64,000 nucleotides of DNA from Papio anubis (GCF_008728515.1 NC_044977.1:192313987-192377986); one strand, 5' to 3'; positions 38,213-45,139 are shown, numbered from the stretch's first letter. Numbers and translations: made by a program. Notes: generated by a model from the letters alone, not told the origin.

Positions 38213-39842
38213 AGACGGAGTCTCACTCTGTCGCCCAGGCTGGAGTGCAGCGGCCGGATCTCAGCTCACTGCAAGCTCCGCATCCCGGGTTCCCGCCATT
38301 CTCCTGCCTCAGCCTCCCGAGTAGCTGGGACTACAGGCGCCCGGCTAGTTTTCTGTATTTTTTAGTAGAGACGGGGTTTCATCGGGTTAGCCAGGATGGT
38401 CTCAATCTCCTGACCTCGTGATCCGCCCGTCTCGGCCTCCCAAAGTGCTGGGATTACAGGCTTGAGCCACCGCGCCCGGCCAATTGACTCCTTTTTACTT
38501 TTTTTCTTTTTGAGACAGAGTCTCCTTCTGTCACCCAGACTGGAGTGCAACGGCGCGATCTCAGCTCACTGCAACCTTGGCCTCCCTAGTTCAAGCGATT
38601 CTCCTGCCTTAGCCTCCCGAGTAGCTGGGATTACAGGCCCACGCCATCAGGCCCGGCTAATTTTGACCCCTTTTAAATTATAAAATGCCAATTCTGGAAG
38701 CCTCTAGAGATGACCAAATCCAACTGTTTAAAAATTCTTCTGGCCGGGCATGGTGGTTCACGCCTGTAATCCCGGCACTTTGGGAGGCTGAGGAGGGTGG
38801 ACCACCTGAGGTCAGGAGTTCAAGACCAGCCTGACCAATATGGCAAAACCCCGTCTCTACTAAAAATACAAAAAATTAGCTGGGCATGGTGGCGGGCGCC
38901 TGTAATAATCCCAGCTACTTGCGAGGTTGAGGCAGAAGAATTGCTTGAACTTGGGAGGCGGAGGTTGCAGCGAGCCGAGATCGCGCCATTGCACTCCAGC
39001 CTGGGCAAGTGAGACTCCATCTCAAAAAAAAAAAAAAAGAAATTCTTGGCCTCATAATCCTTTGTTTAGATAAACTTGAAAACCCAGTATGGAAACACAC
39101 AAGCAGAACTGCGCTGATTGACACACACTAAATGGATCTAAATGGTACCAAGGATGACAGAAACATCCTCATTTTACAGACGGAGAAACTTGCCGGGTTT
39201 GTGCTTTCCTCCCGTCAAACCTTACCACTTTACTGTAATTACTCCCGCACTTGCCTGCCTCAGTAGTACAAGCAGTTTGCCAACTACCACTTGCACGAAC
39301 AACTAGCAGTTTGCACGCAGTCCTATATTCGGTTTAGGCATTCTCAGGCCTCACAGGGCGCTAAGGCCTTGCTGGCCCCTTGGTGATCAGAAGCTTCGTG
39401 CAACCCAAGAGCGTCCCAAGACGCTTGACGGCTGACTTTCCTTCTCAGAGCCTTAGTGACAGGGCGGCCAGTCCAGCCTGGGAACCGCAGGGCCCGAGCC
39501 CCACTCTCCGGAGACCCGGGATCCGCCGCAGAGCAAAGCGCACGGGAGCGCCGGGGGCGGGAGGAGGGCACGCGGCTCTAGTGTTTGACCTCCTCCGGCT
39601 GGCCCTGCTGATCTAAGTCCCGCGCCGGGTCCCCACATCCCCGCAACCCGCGGAGAGGCCGGGGAGCCGCGACCGCTCCCCACGCTCCGGCCCCCAAGCC
39701 CCGCCCGCATTCCGCAGCCCCGCCCCTTACCCGCGTCAGAGCGCGCGGCGCTGAGGGCCGCGGGGGGCCCGCGCGTGAGCCCGGTCGCCGCCCCGAGGAG
39801 CAGCCAGGCGACCGCCCGAACCGCCGCCACCCGAGCCGCCAG
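20636..39842 (-). CDS. PIGX: PIGX, GPI mannosyltransferase I subunit (exons 1-4; usual terminal exons not found)
   Basis: PIGX is a type I ER membrane protein that partners PIGM. Together they add the first mannose to the GPI-anchor precursor in the ER lumen. Coding exons, minus strand: 39842-39731, 34991-34928, 28998-28857 and 20849-20636 (112, 64, 142 and 214 nt). All have AG/GT borders and continuous phase, giving 177 codons plus one base. Translation starts at CTG; no ATG lies upstream in this frame. Residues 1-25 form a signal peptide (VAWLLLGAATGL core). The lumenal PIG-X/PBN1 domain follows, with an N-glycosylation sequon NIT at about residue 103 and conserved cysteines in exons 2-4. 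The human protein has about 80 further residues including the membrane anchor. Those exons were not found between 8.9 and 20.6 kb and may be lost at the fold-back join. Identity is certain; completeness is not. Confidence 0.93.
21376..21672 (+). mobile_element. Young AluY with target-site duplication
   Basis: Intact GGCTCAAGCC-type Alu flanked by AAAAAGTTAATGGA at 21362-21375 and 21666-21679. Its ruined mirror copy is at 17401-17665, including the flanks. Confidence 0.95.
21780..21935. repeat. ACACAT/ATACAT low-complexity microsatellite
   Basis: Alternating purine-pyrimidine tract (ACACACATATATATATCC, repeated ACATACACACAC). It gives spurious Tyr/Ile/His-rich frames on both strands. Mirrored at about 17150-17275. 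Confidence 0.9.
22625..22777 (-). mobile_element. Alu, short
   Basis: TTTGAGACGGAGTCTCACTC through GAGCCACCATACCTAGCC. The middle of the element is deleted. Confidence 0.9.
22784..23084 (-). mobile_element. Young AluY
   Basis: Poly-T then GAGACGGAGTTTTGC. Intact dimer with the GGCTTGAGCC signature and a CGGCGG end. Inserted in the cluster of three minus-strand Alus. Confidence 0.93.
23095..23517 (-). mobile_element. Alu plus adjoining Alu monomer
   Basis: A full minus-strand Alu (23095-23374, missing poly-T) is followed directly by a diverged Alu monomer (about 23375-23517, TAGAGATTCTCACTGCGTTGCC). Confidence 0.88.
23623..23648. repeat. Poly-A tract
   Basis: A 26-base A run without an adjacent plus-strand retroelement that I can identify. 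Confidence 0.9.
23835..25420 (-). mobile_element. Old L1 sequence split by an Alu
   Basis: Long stretch matching the reverse strand of old L1: ATTTTTCTTCAAATATTTTTTCC, TCATTTATCTTTTCTTCTGC, AATTCTAACATCTGGGGC, TAGTTTCCTAACATATACACACTG, AATAAGCTGGATGACAGTAGGG and CCTGATATCCAATG. No intact frame. It forms part of PIGX intron 3. Confidence 0.75.
24246..24540 (-). mobile_element. Alu, full length
   Basis: Poly-T then AGACGGAGTTGTAGTTTCGC, ending CCCCGGTC. Flanked by TGGCCTGTTAATTCT on both sides, a clear target-site duplication in L1. Confidence 0.95.
25421..25975. other. PIGX intron 3, no recognised feature
   Basis: AT-rich unique sequence. I see no exon, RNA gene or named repeat. Confidence 0.6.
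25976..26236 (-). mobile_element. Young AluY with consensus damage
   Basis: The left half is heavily corrupted (CACGCCAGGCTGGTAGCGACG). The right half is clean, with the GGCTTGAGCC signature. Confidence 0.85.
26638..26932 (+). mobile_element. Alu
   Basis: 5' end slightly truncated or damaged (CTGGCCGATGGCTCCCGTC). The rest is typical, ending in poly-A. Confidence 0.92.
27178..27467 (+). mobile_element. Young AluY with consensus damage
   Basis: GGCCGGGCCGTGGCTCAATGC start. Several 1-2 base losses (CACGTGAAACCCCGCC). Its mirror copy opens the corrupted arm near 12421-12690. Confidence 0.88.
27714..28310 (+). mobile_element. AluY with a second AluY nested inside it
   Basis: The outer Alu (27714-27852 plus 28139-28310) is interrupted in its middle A-rich region by an inner Alu (27853-28127). 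The inner copy has a perfect 11-bp target-site duplication AAAAAATCCAG (27842-27852 and 28128-28138). The outer one is flanked by AAAGTCAAGGGA and AAAGTCAGGGA. Both show base-level damage. Confidence 0.92.
28455..28515 (-). mobile_element. Alu fragment
   Basis: TTTTTGAGACAAAATCTCATTC through GGAATGCAATGATGCA: 5' end of a minus-strand Alu only. Confidence 0.75.
28857..28998 (-). CDS. PIGX: PIGX exon 3
   Basis: Acceptor TTGTCTTACAG before AGACCTTTTAATC; donor ACAGAG|GTACAG. It encodes DLLIKVKFGGSIED through ERNITE. It carries the only NxT sequon seen (N-I-T). It joins exon 4 in phase 0. Confidence 0.95.
29362..29965 (+). mobile_element. Two tandem Alus
   Basis: Plus-strand Alus at 29362-29662 and 29668-29950, separated only by an A/G-rich tail. 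The second ends in AAAAAAAAAAGAGAGAGAGA. Confidence 0.93.
29945..29992. repeat. (GA)n microsatellite in an Alu tail
   Basis: GAGAGAGAGAGACAGAGAGAGAAG, then ATATATAT, grown from the Alu poly-A tail. Confidence 0.9.
30000..30730 (+). mobile_element. Old L1 internal fragment
   Basis: L1-like phrases in order: ATAATGGCTGAACACTTTCTG, CAAATCCAAGAAGCCCAACC, GAAAAGCGGCTGTCAA, TAGAAATTTTATATCCAG, AGAGAATTTGTCACTGCAAG. Many stops. It lies in PIGX intron 2. Confidence 0.75.
30740..31640 (+). mobile_element. L1 3' end split by an Alu
   Basis: Diagnostic 3' L1 text: ATTGCTGGTGGGAATGTAAA, CATATGATCCAGCAATTCC, ACAATGGAATTTATTCAGC, TGTACACTTAAAAATAGTTAAAAT, then after the Alu TTTTATGTTATGGGTATTTT. Medium-aged L1M-type. 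Confidence 0.85.
31293..31582 (+). mobile_element. Alu in the L1 3' end
   Basis: GGCTGGGCGTGGTGGCTCACGCC through CTCCATCTC plus A-rich tail. Flanked by AGTTAAAATT repeats (target-site duplication). Confidence 0.94.
31640..32905 (+). mobile_element. Old L1 ORF2-region fragments
   Basis: TAACTATATGCTATCTACAG, GATGGCTATATTAATAG, ATAAAGGGGTCACTTCATCC and CATGACCAAGGAGTAGGTTC match decayed L1 endonuclease and reverse-transcriptase regions in order. Order relative to the preceding L1 3' end shows separate insertions. A 23-base A run lies near 32795. Confidence 0.7.
32925..33205 (-). mobile_element. Alu
   Basis: Poly-T then GAGACAGAGTCTCACTCTG with a small left-arm deletion. Ends CACCCGGC. Confidence 0.93.
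33490..33650 (+). mobile_element. MIR SINE (decayed)
   Basis: Weak MIR pattern: TCTGAGTCAGAGCTC, then TTGTGAAGATTAAATGG, as in MIR 3' sequence. Confidence 0.55.
33718..34010 (+). mobile_element. Young AluY with perfect 20-bp target-site duplication
   Basis: Near-consensus cercopithecine AluY with ACAAATACTATGCTATTTGA at 33698-33717 and again at 34011-34030. It interrupts a short older repeat that resumes at about 34031 and contains the imperfect hairpin TGGTGTCCTCGGGGG...CCCCTCAGATACCA. Confidence 0.96.
34163..34463 (-). mobile_element. Young AluY with consensus damage
   Basis: Inserted extra and lost bases throughout (TGAGACGTGAGTCCTCGCC). Ends GGCTTGAGCCACCGCGCCCGGCC. Confidence 0.87.
34537..34830 (-). 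mobile_element. Alu, full length
   Basis: TTTTGAGACAGAGTCTTGC through CGCATCCGGCC. It lies about 100 bp from PIGX exon 2. Confidence 0.95.
34928..34991 (-). CDS. PIGX: PIGX exon 2
   Basis: A 64-nt exon. Acceptor GGCTCTTATAG before GCACAAGG; donor CACAG|GTAAGT. It completes the split Gly codon from exon 1 and encodes TRAMCSEIILRQEVLKDGFH, ending with two bases of the next Arg codon. Confidence 0.94.
35155..35340 (+). mobile_element. MIR SINE
   Basis: AGCACTGTGGTTAAGAACAATGAC, CTGATTTCAAATCCCAGTCTG, CTTTGGGCAAGATAGTT: a clear MIR in PIGX intron 1. Confidence 0.85.
35685..35835 (+). mobile_element. Alu fragment (right arm)
   Basis: CAGGTGTGCCAGCTTGCACC through GACCTTGTCTCTAAACACAAAAAAAG. Confidence 0.8.
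35965..36160 (+). mobile_element. Alu fragment with A-rich tail
   Basis: AGCCTGGACAACATAGCAAG through CCTTGTCTCAAAACAAAACAAAAC, followed by an (AC)n stretch at about 36165-36180. Confidence 0.85.
36770..37672. mobile_element. Three abutting Alus in alternating orientation
   Basis: Minus-strand Alu 36780-37063, plus-strand Alu 37098-37392, then minus-strand Alu 37393-37672. The last two share the poly-A/GAGACAGGG junction tail-to-tail, an inverted pair able to form a hairpin in RNA (typical ADAR editing substrate). All lie in PIGX intron 1. Confidence 0.9.
37845..38068 (-). mobile_element. Young AluY, 3' part missing
   Basis: ACAAGCTCCGCCTCCCGGGTTC through GGCTTGAGCCACCGCGCCCGGCC. The poly-T side is absent. 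Confidence 0.9.
38179..38480 (-). mobile_element. Young AluY with 33-base poly-T
   Basis: Long uninterrupted poly-T (38179-38211), an indicator of youth. The right-arm CGCCTGCCACCTCGC segment has a short deletion. Confidence 0.93.
38500..38666 (-). mobile_element. Alu, partial
   Basis: TTTTTGAGACAGAGTCTCC through CAGGCCCGGCTAATTTTGAC. Left monomer side missing. Confidence 0.9.
38742..39040 (+). mobile_element. Alu, full length
   Basis: GGCCGGGCATGGTGGTTCACGCC through poly-A. About 700 bp from the PIGX CpG island. Confidence 0.95.
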
Positions 39843-40390
39843 GACGCCGGAGGCCGGACGCCCGAGAGGGGCGCGCGGGGCCAGGTGCGGACGCAGGAAG
39901 GGGCCTGGCCGCCCGCAGCTCCTACCGCGCGCTGCCCCAGATTTACCGACCGGGACAGAGGGCTGGCTGCGCCCCTGGCGCCCGCGGTTCCCCGCGGCCT
40001 GTAGCCCCGTCCCCCACAGGTTCCCGCGCGGCGTGAGGCGGCCGTCCCGGCCCCGCCGTTCCCCTCTCCGCCCACCCGGGGGCGGGCGAGGAGCTGCGCA
40101 CGCGCGAGGACGCGCGCCCGGCCTGTTGCTGTGGAAACGGCTCGGCCAGCGCCCCCCGGAATCCCTGCACGCCGAGGTGGGAGCCGGTGGACGGTGCCCC
40201 CGGCCGGCCCCACCTCCGCTTCCCGGTGTTTGAGGGTTCGGGCCTCCGGCCGGGGAGTTCACCCCTCGGGCTCGTCAGTAGGGCTGTGGCTGTGGCCTCT
40301 TCCTGCAGCGCCAGGCTCCGCCGGGCCTCAAAGTCGGCTTAGGTGCTTTCCGTGCGCTGCGGTTGGGTGGAAAAACCCACTCCTGGGTGT
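39400..40390. promoter_or_regulatory. CpG island: divergent PIGX/CEP19 promoter
   Basis: CpG-dense kilobase lying between PIGX exon 1 (minus) and CEP19 (plus). GC boxes (CCCCGCCC at 39697 and 39719; GGGGGCGGG at 40077-40085) and no TATA support a bidirectional housekeeping promoter. In human the two transcription starts lie about 100 bp apart, as I recall, so both starts probably fall within 39.9-40.2 kb here. Open frames crossing the island on both strands are GC artefacts, apart from the PIGX exon. Confidence 0.88.
39731..39842 (-). CDS. PIGX: PIGX exon 1 with CTG start
   Basis: It encodes the signal peptide region (LAARVAAVRAVAWLLLGAAT at the start) and ends TCTGACGCGG|GTAAGG. The start codon is CTG at 39842-39840, with G at -3 and G at +4. 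The frame remains open upstream to about 40262 without any ATG. RefSeq notes that rat PIG-X starts at a non-AUG codon, so this is conserved biology and not a mutated start. Confidence 0.92.
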
Positions 40391-40751
40391 TTAGACGTTG
40401 GCCTGCAGAAGATGTCATTTCTGTATTTCTCTAAGGGTAAGAAAGCCAGCCTTGCACTAGTGGAGACGTGAGTAGGGAGAGAATCGGCTACCGTTTGGGG
40501 ACATCCGTACCCTTAGGTGCTGTGGGGCTTCCTAACAAGATTGTAGGCAGTTCTTGATCTCTAGAGAGAGGAGTATTCGTGTCCAGGAAGAATAATTGTA
40601 TAAACGTGGCCTCCTTCTTCCTGAACCGAGTGGAATCTGTAAGCAGGCCAAGAGAGCACAGGCGGTTTGGAGTGGAATAGAGGGCTCTAGAGCTGGTGTC
40701 TCAAAGGGGAAACAATGTATGTCAAAAGATACTATCCAAAACTGAAAATAG

Positions 40752-41020
40752 CCGGGCAAGGTGGCTCACGCCTATAGTCCCAGCACTTTGGGCGAATCAC
40801 CTGAGGTCAGGAGTTCGAGACTAGCCTGGCCAACATGGCGAAACCCCGTCGCTACTGAAAATACAATTAGCTGGGCGTGGTGGTAGGCACCTGTAATTCC
40901 AGCTACTTGGGAGGCTGAGGCACGAGAATCGCTTGAACCCGGGAGGTGGAGGTTGCAGTGAGCCAAGATCACACCACTGCACTGCAGCCTGGGCGACAGA
41001 GCGAGACTTGTTTCAAAAAA
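40752..41020 (+). mobile_element. Alu with internal deletion
   Basis: GCCGGGCAAGGTGGCTCACGCC. About 15 bp around GGAGGCCGAGGC are missing. Ends TTGTTTCAAAAAAATAAAAA. Confidence 0.92.
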
Positions 41021-41487
41021 ATAAAAACTGAAAATGGTAGTATAAGCATGTTTCTTAAGAAATGGAGAGATAAATTTTGGAAGGCATGCTTTTTAAAATT
41101 CAATCTGGCTCCGTATGAAGAGGAGTAGGGCCAAGGACTATAGTTTGTTGTTATAAGCCTTATAGAATTATTTTATATTCCAAATACAAACATTACTTTA
41201 GCAAAAATTAAAGTTAAATTTTAAAAAGAGTCTAGTAAAAAAAACTACATTATTTGAGCACCAACTGCATACATCTTTGAGGAGTACAGCCATTGCGTCT
41301 GTGTGTGTAGTTTATATTGTGCCCAGTAGGTTCTAGTTTACTAACATCAAATTTTAGTCAGGTGAATTGGGAGTAGTATTCTTTGAAAAAAAAAAAAAAA
41401 GGAAGAAAAGAGAAGGAAAAGAAGGAGAAAATGGTGTGGGATCATTGCATCAGATTAGAGGTAGAGCACAGTAATTTTTTAAAGTTT

Positions 41488-42075
41488 TTTTTTTTTTTTA
41501 GAATAGGCTTATCACGCTTTGGAGAGGCTGTTGTGCAGTGGCACCATCTCAACTCACTGCAGCCTCAAACTCCTGGGTTCAAGCGATTCTCCCACCTTGG
41601 CCTTTGGAGTATCTGGGACTACAGGTGCATGCTGCCATGCCTGGCCAATTTTTAAATTTTTTGTAGAGACATGGTCATGGTCTCACTGTGTTGCCCAGGC
41701 TGGTCTCAAACTCCTGGCCTCAAGGGATCTTCCCTCCTTGGCCTCCCAAAGTGTTGGGATTACAGGCCTGAGCCAACATGCCTGCCTCCATCTTTTTGAG
41801 ATGGAATCTTGCTCTGTCACCGAGGCTGGAATGCAGTGGTACCGTCTCGGCTCACTGTGACCTCCACCTCCCAGGTTCAAGTGAGTCTCCTGCCTCGGCC
41901 TCTCAAGTAGCTGGGATTACAGGCACCTGCCACTATGCCCAGCTAATTTTTGGATTTTTAGTAGGGACGTGGTTTCACCATGTTGGCCAGGCTGGTCTCG
42001 AACTCCTGACCTCAAGTGATCTGCCCACCTCAGCCTCCCAAAGTGCTGACTGGGGTGAGCCACTGTGCCTGGGCT
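41488..42075 (-). mobile_element. Two tandem minus-strand Alus
   Basis: The first (41488-41787), after a poly-T run, is diverged (older, J-like). The second (41790-42075) begins TTTTTGAGATGGAATC and ends CACTGTGCCTGGGC. Confidence 0.9.
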
Positions 42076-42794
42076 TATACGTGATTAATTTTCTAAGAGT
42101 AAAAATTCTCATGTCCAACAATAAGTGTGAATAATATGATTTTAGTACATCCATAAAATACAATACTTAGCAGTCGTATGTTACATTGTAGTAAAACATT
42201 TAATGACAAAATAATAACATATGTTGTTAAATTTGAACTTCAGGAAATAGCTTGTACGACCATGTGTGAAACATACTTAAACTATATGCCTAGAAAAAAG
42301 ACTGGACACAATTAAGGGTGATTATTTTCTATATGTTTCCCCTCTCCTTTGCCCCCAGTATTCTACAATGAAGGTGTATAATCACTGCTAAGTATTTTAT
42401 TAAAAGTATGTTCCTAATAGTGATTCTTCAGCAGAACTGAGTTCACGAAGATATCATACCCTATGCCACTTTACCTCAATGTTTCTTAACATTTACAAAT
42501 CTTTCTGAGAATGTCATAGTCACATCTAAAGCACTGCTTAGGAGATTAAGTGTATTATTTGGGCATTGAGGGTGGGGAAAGGAAGAGAGAATAGTAAGTA
42601 TTCATCTACTAATAGCTGTGCTTCTTGTAGCTAGAAGAATATCATATAGTGAGACACGTAGGCCAAAATAAAAGCCGTGCAGACGTTACTGACTTGTATA
42701 TGAAGAAGCTGATTCTGCATCAGGTCTGCTTTTTGATCAGGCTTCTAGACTGTAAATGCTTACGAAAATGTACAGGTACCATCATTTTAATTCA

Positions 42795-42935
42795 TAGCAT
42801 TAAACAATGTATGGAATGCCTACTACTTTCCAGGTATTATGCTGAGATATTGTGGTGAAAAATGAATATGCCCCCACCCTCATATACCATATTGACTAGA
42901 AGGGAAGATAGATGATTAAATAAATAATAACGAAA
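42795..42935 (-). mobile_element. L2 LINE remnant
   Basis: TGCCTACTACTTTCCAGGTATTATGCTGAG and AATATGCCCCCACCCTCATA match the reverse of the L2 3' end. Confidence 0.65.
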
Positions 42936-43305
42936 AACTCTAGTAAAATAATTGGGAAAGTACAAAGGAGACAGCTCTGGACTGGTGAACCTCTCAGGAC
43001 AAAATGATTAAGGTTAAAAAACTCATAGTACCTTGATACCGAGGATGCTTGATATGCCCTTTTTTAATTGATAAATAATAAAGACCCTATAGGTCAGCTA
43101 TTGGACTGACTTAGGGGTTCATATTCAATCTTCGGTAAGAGTGCAGTACACTAAGAGGTTCACACTGGATTGCATCCCCAGATTCACATATGAACAAGTC
43201 TATATCCTTGAGAACACCAGAGAACCTTAGGGATCCAACAGATTGAAACTAACCCAGGACCAAACTGAACCTTCAGGGCAGCTCTCAAAATAGGAAGCTC
43301 TCTTT

Positions 43306-43410
43306 GTGGTCGCTTCAGCACACATACACCACAATTGGGATGATACAGAGAAGATTAGCATGGCCCCTGCGCAAGGATGACACACAAATTCATGAAGATT
43401 CCACATTTTA
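43306..43410 (+). pseudogene. U6 snRNA pseudogene
   Basis: Starts GTGGTCGCTTCAGCACACAT and keeps GATACAGAGAAGATTAGCAT and GGCCCCTGCGCAAGGATGAC, then degenerate 3' sequence and an A-rich tail. The 5' third is diverged, and I see no upstream proximal sequence element or TATA, so it is a retro-pseudogene. It lies about 140 bp before CEP19 exon 2. Confidence 0.92.
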
Positions 43411-43543
43411 ATTTTAAAAAAATATTGAGCTTCACAGGCTGAGCATCTGTGGCCAGAGCTGGACTAGAATCGGATCTTCTGGGGCAAAGGGGTGAGGGGA
43501 ATGAATGACATTTATCCAACACCTAGTTGTTTTTTCCCTGTAG

Positions 43544-43743
43544 CAGGAAGTCATTATGCAACTTACACATTTTCATCAGATTTCCTCTGACTTACCCTGA
43601 CATGTACGTGGGAATGATGTGCACTGCCAAGAAATGTGGGATTAGGTTTCAGCCTCCAGCTATTGTCTTAATCTATGAGAGTGAAATCAAGGGGAAAATT
43701 CGCCAGCGCATTATGCCAGTTCGAAACTTTTCAAAGTTTTCAG
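43544..43743 (+). CDS. CEP19: CEP19 exon 2 (start codon exon)
   Basis: Acceptor TTTTTTCCCTGTAG at 43530-43543; donor TTTTCAG|GTAACT. Coding begins at ATG 43602 (MYVGMMCTAKKCGIRF...), the start used for human residue numbering. A second ATGATG pair at residues 5-6 could also serve. A 14-codon upstream frame (ATG 43556, TGA 43598-43600) ends one base before the main ATG. Confidence 0.93.
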
Positions 43744-44477
43744 GTAACTTTTGTCTTATCTTGCCTCCTGTCTTAAATATTCTCTAAATACAGGTTCACA
43801 TCATGACTCTGTCAGGGATTGGATGTGTGACACTGGATGAATTACTTAGTGTCAATGAGCTTCAGTTTCCTAATCTATAAAAGGGAATTTTTTTTCCAGT
43901 TTGATAATTAATAATCTTTTTGGGATTGCTACCTAGGTTAAATGATATAGCATTATGCAATAATATTAATTCCCTTCTCTCCTTCCAAATGTTTTTTATT
44001 TGTAGTCTTAATATTTTATTAATACCACTACTGCTATCTAAAAGTTATAATATCACTTTTCTTCTCAGACATATTCTCCAGTTGAAAGTGTTTAGTATCT
44101 CTACAAAGTGATTTTTAAGTTAAAGAAGTCGAAACTATATCTCTCCTTCTCCCACCACACTGAAAGCTCAATATAAAAGAATAGTTCGCCGGGCGCAGTG
44201 GCTCACGCCTGTAATCCCAGTACTTTGGAAGGCCTAGATGGGCGGATCACGAGGTCAGGAGATCGAGACCATCCTGGCTAACACAGAAACCCCGTCTCTA
44301 CTGAAAAAAATACAAAAAATTGTGCTGGGCCAGGCGCAGGAGAAGGGCGCCTGTAGTCCCAGCTGCCACCGAGGCTGAGGCAGGAGAATGGCGTGAACCC
44401 GGAGGCGAGCTTGCAGTGAGTGGAGATCACGCCACTGCACTTCACAGCTCACATGATACAGAGCTGAGACCTCGCCT

Positions 44478-44511
<34 letters not shown>

Positions 44512-45086
44512 ATAGTTCTACAAAATAATTCATTTCAATCAAGCCATTTAGCTACTTGACTATATGGAGATAATGCTTTCAGGGTTCAGAGTTTTTGTTC
44601 TATTTTGGCTGTTGCAGTAGTTTGTGACGTATATGATGTATGTGGTATATAATTTTCTTCTCTCTCCCAGATTGCACCAGAGCTGCTGAACAATTAAAGA
44701 ATAATCCTCGACACAAGAGTTACCTAGAACAAGTATCCCTGAGGCAGCTAGAGAAGCTATTCAGTTTTTTACGAGGTTACTTGTCAGGGCAGAGTTTGGC
44801 AGAAACAATGGAACAAATTCAAAGGGAAACAACCATTGATCCTGAGGAAGACCTGAACAAACTAGATGACAAGGAGCTTGCCAAAAGGAAGAGCATCATG
44901 GATGAACTTTTTGAGAAAAATCAGAAGAAGAAGGATGATCCAAATTTTGTTTATGACATTGAGGTTGAATTCAGGACGATCAACAGTCCTGTGGCTGGGA
45001 CACAGAGTCAACCGATGAGTTCTGACACCAACCACTCAAAACATGCATCGGGCCAGCAGAACATCCGTGTCAGAGTCAGCCGATGA
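43602..45086 (+). CDS. CEP19: CEP19, centrosomal/basal-body protein
   Basis: CEP19 sits at the mother centriole with FOP (CEP43) and CEP350. It captures the small GTPase RABL2 at the ciliary base to license intraflagellar transport; loss causes obesity with ciliopathy features in human and mouse. Coding exons 43602-43743 and 44671-45086 join in phase 1 through a split Asp codon (G|AT). Residues 1-148 follow the human protein as I remember it, with a lysine/glutamate-rich helical middle (KRKSIMDELFEKNQKKKDD). After GluPhe at 147-148 a 4-base loss shifts the frame. The annotated frame then runs 37 unrelated residues to TGA 45084-45086, giving 185 aa against 167. The expected tail (QDDQQSCGWDTESTDEF) is still encoded in another frame, ending at TGA 45023-45025. 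Either a real lineage change or a sequence error; identity is certain. Confidence 0.93.
43805..43895 (+). mobile_element. MIR SINE (short)
   Basis: GTGTGACACTGGATGAATTACTTAG and GAGCTTCAGTTTCCTAATCTATAAAA: MIR-type 3' sequence in CEP19 intron 2. Confidence 0.7.
44188..44510 (+). mobile_element. Young AluY with consensus damage and long poly-A
   Basis: GCCGGGCGCAGTGGCTCACGCC. The right arm is corrupted (GCCAGGCGCAGGAGAAGGGCGCC). Poly-A of about 31. It lies 160 bp before CEP19 exon 3. Confidence 0.88.
44671..45086 (+). CDS. CEP19: CEP19 terminal coding exon
   Basis: Acceptor TTCTTCTCTCTCCCAG directly before ATTGCACCAGAGCTGCTG. It encodes residues from the split Asp (residue 48) onward. The human loss-of-function site Arg82 corresponds to the CGA at about 44773-44775, which is intact here. 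The last part overlaps the 68-bp tandem duplication. Confidence 0.93.
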
Positions 45087-45139
45087 GTTATGATACCAAA
45101 CCCTCAAAACATGCATCGGGCCAGCAGAATATCCATGTT
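45004..45139 (+). repeat. CEP19: 68-bp tandem duplication at the CEP19 stop region
   Basis: Two adjacent copies, 45004-45071 and 45072-45139, each beginning AGAGTCA(A/G)CCGATGAGTT and sharing CTCAAAACATGCATCGGGCC. About eight differences separate them, so the duplication is not recent. Each copy carries a GATGAGTT(C/A)TGA end-of-gene motif. Confidence 0.95.

Larger units (their letters stand above)
40000..43543 (+). other. CEP19: CEP19 non-coding exon 1 (unplaced) and intron 1
   Basis: The first exon must lie in the CpG island. Donor candidates on the plus strand are GAG|GTGGGA near 40178 and AAGG|GTAAGA near 40437, and I cannot choose between them. The intron carries Alus at 40752-41020, 41490-41780 and 41790-42075, an L2 remnant and a U6 pseudogene. 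Confidence 0.55.

Noticed and set aside
39453..40262. 269-codon open frame through the PIGX/CEP19 CpG island
   Set aside because: Only the 39731-39842 part is real coding sequence (PIGX exon 1). The rest is GC-driven absence of stops, it opens with GTG, and it reads past the exon 1 splice donor.
43306..43410. Possibility that the U6-like sequence is a functional snRNA gene
   Set aside because: The 5' third is diverged from U6, and I see no TATA or proximal sequence element upstream.
44640..45086. CEP19 as a processed pseudogene because of the frameshift
   Set aside because: An intron with correct splice sites separates the two coding exons, and the gene sits in its syntenic place next to PIGX. 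The locus is the real gene.
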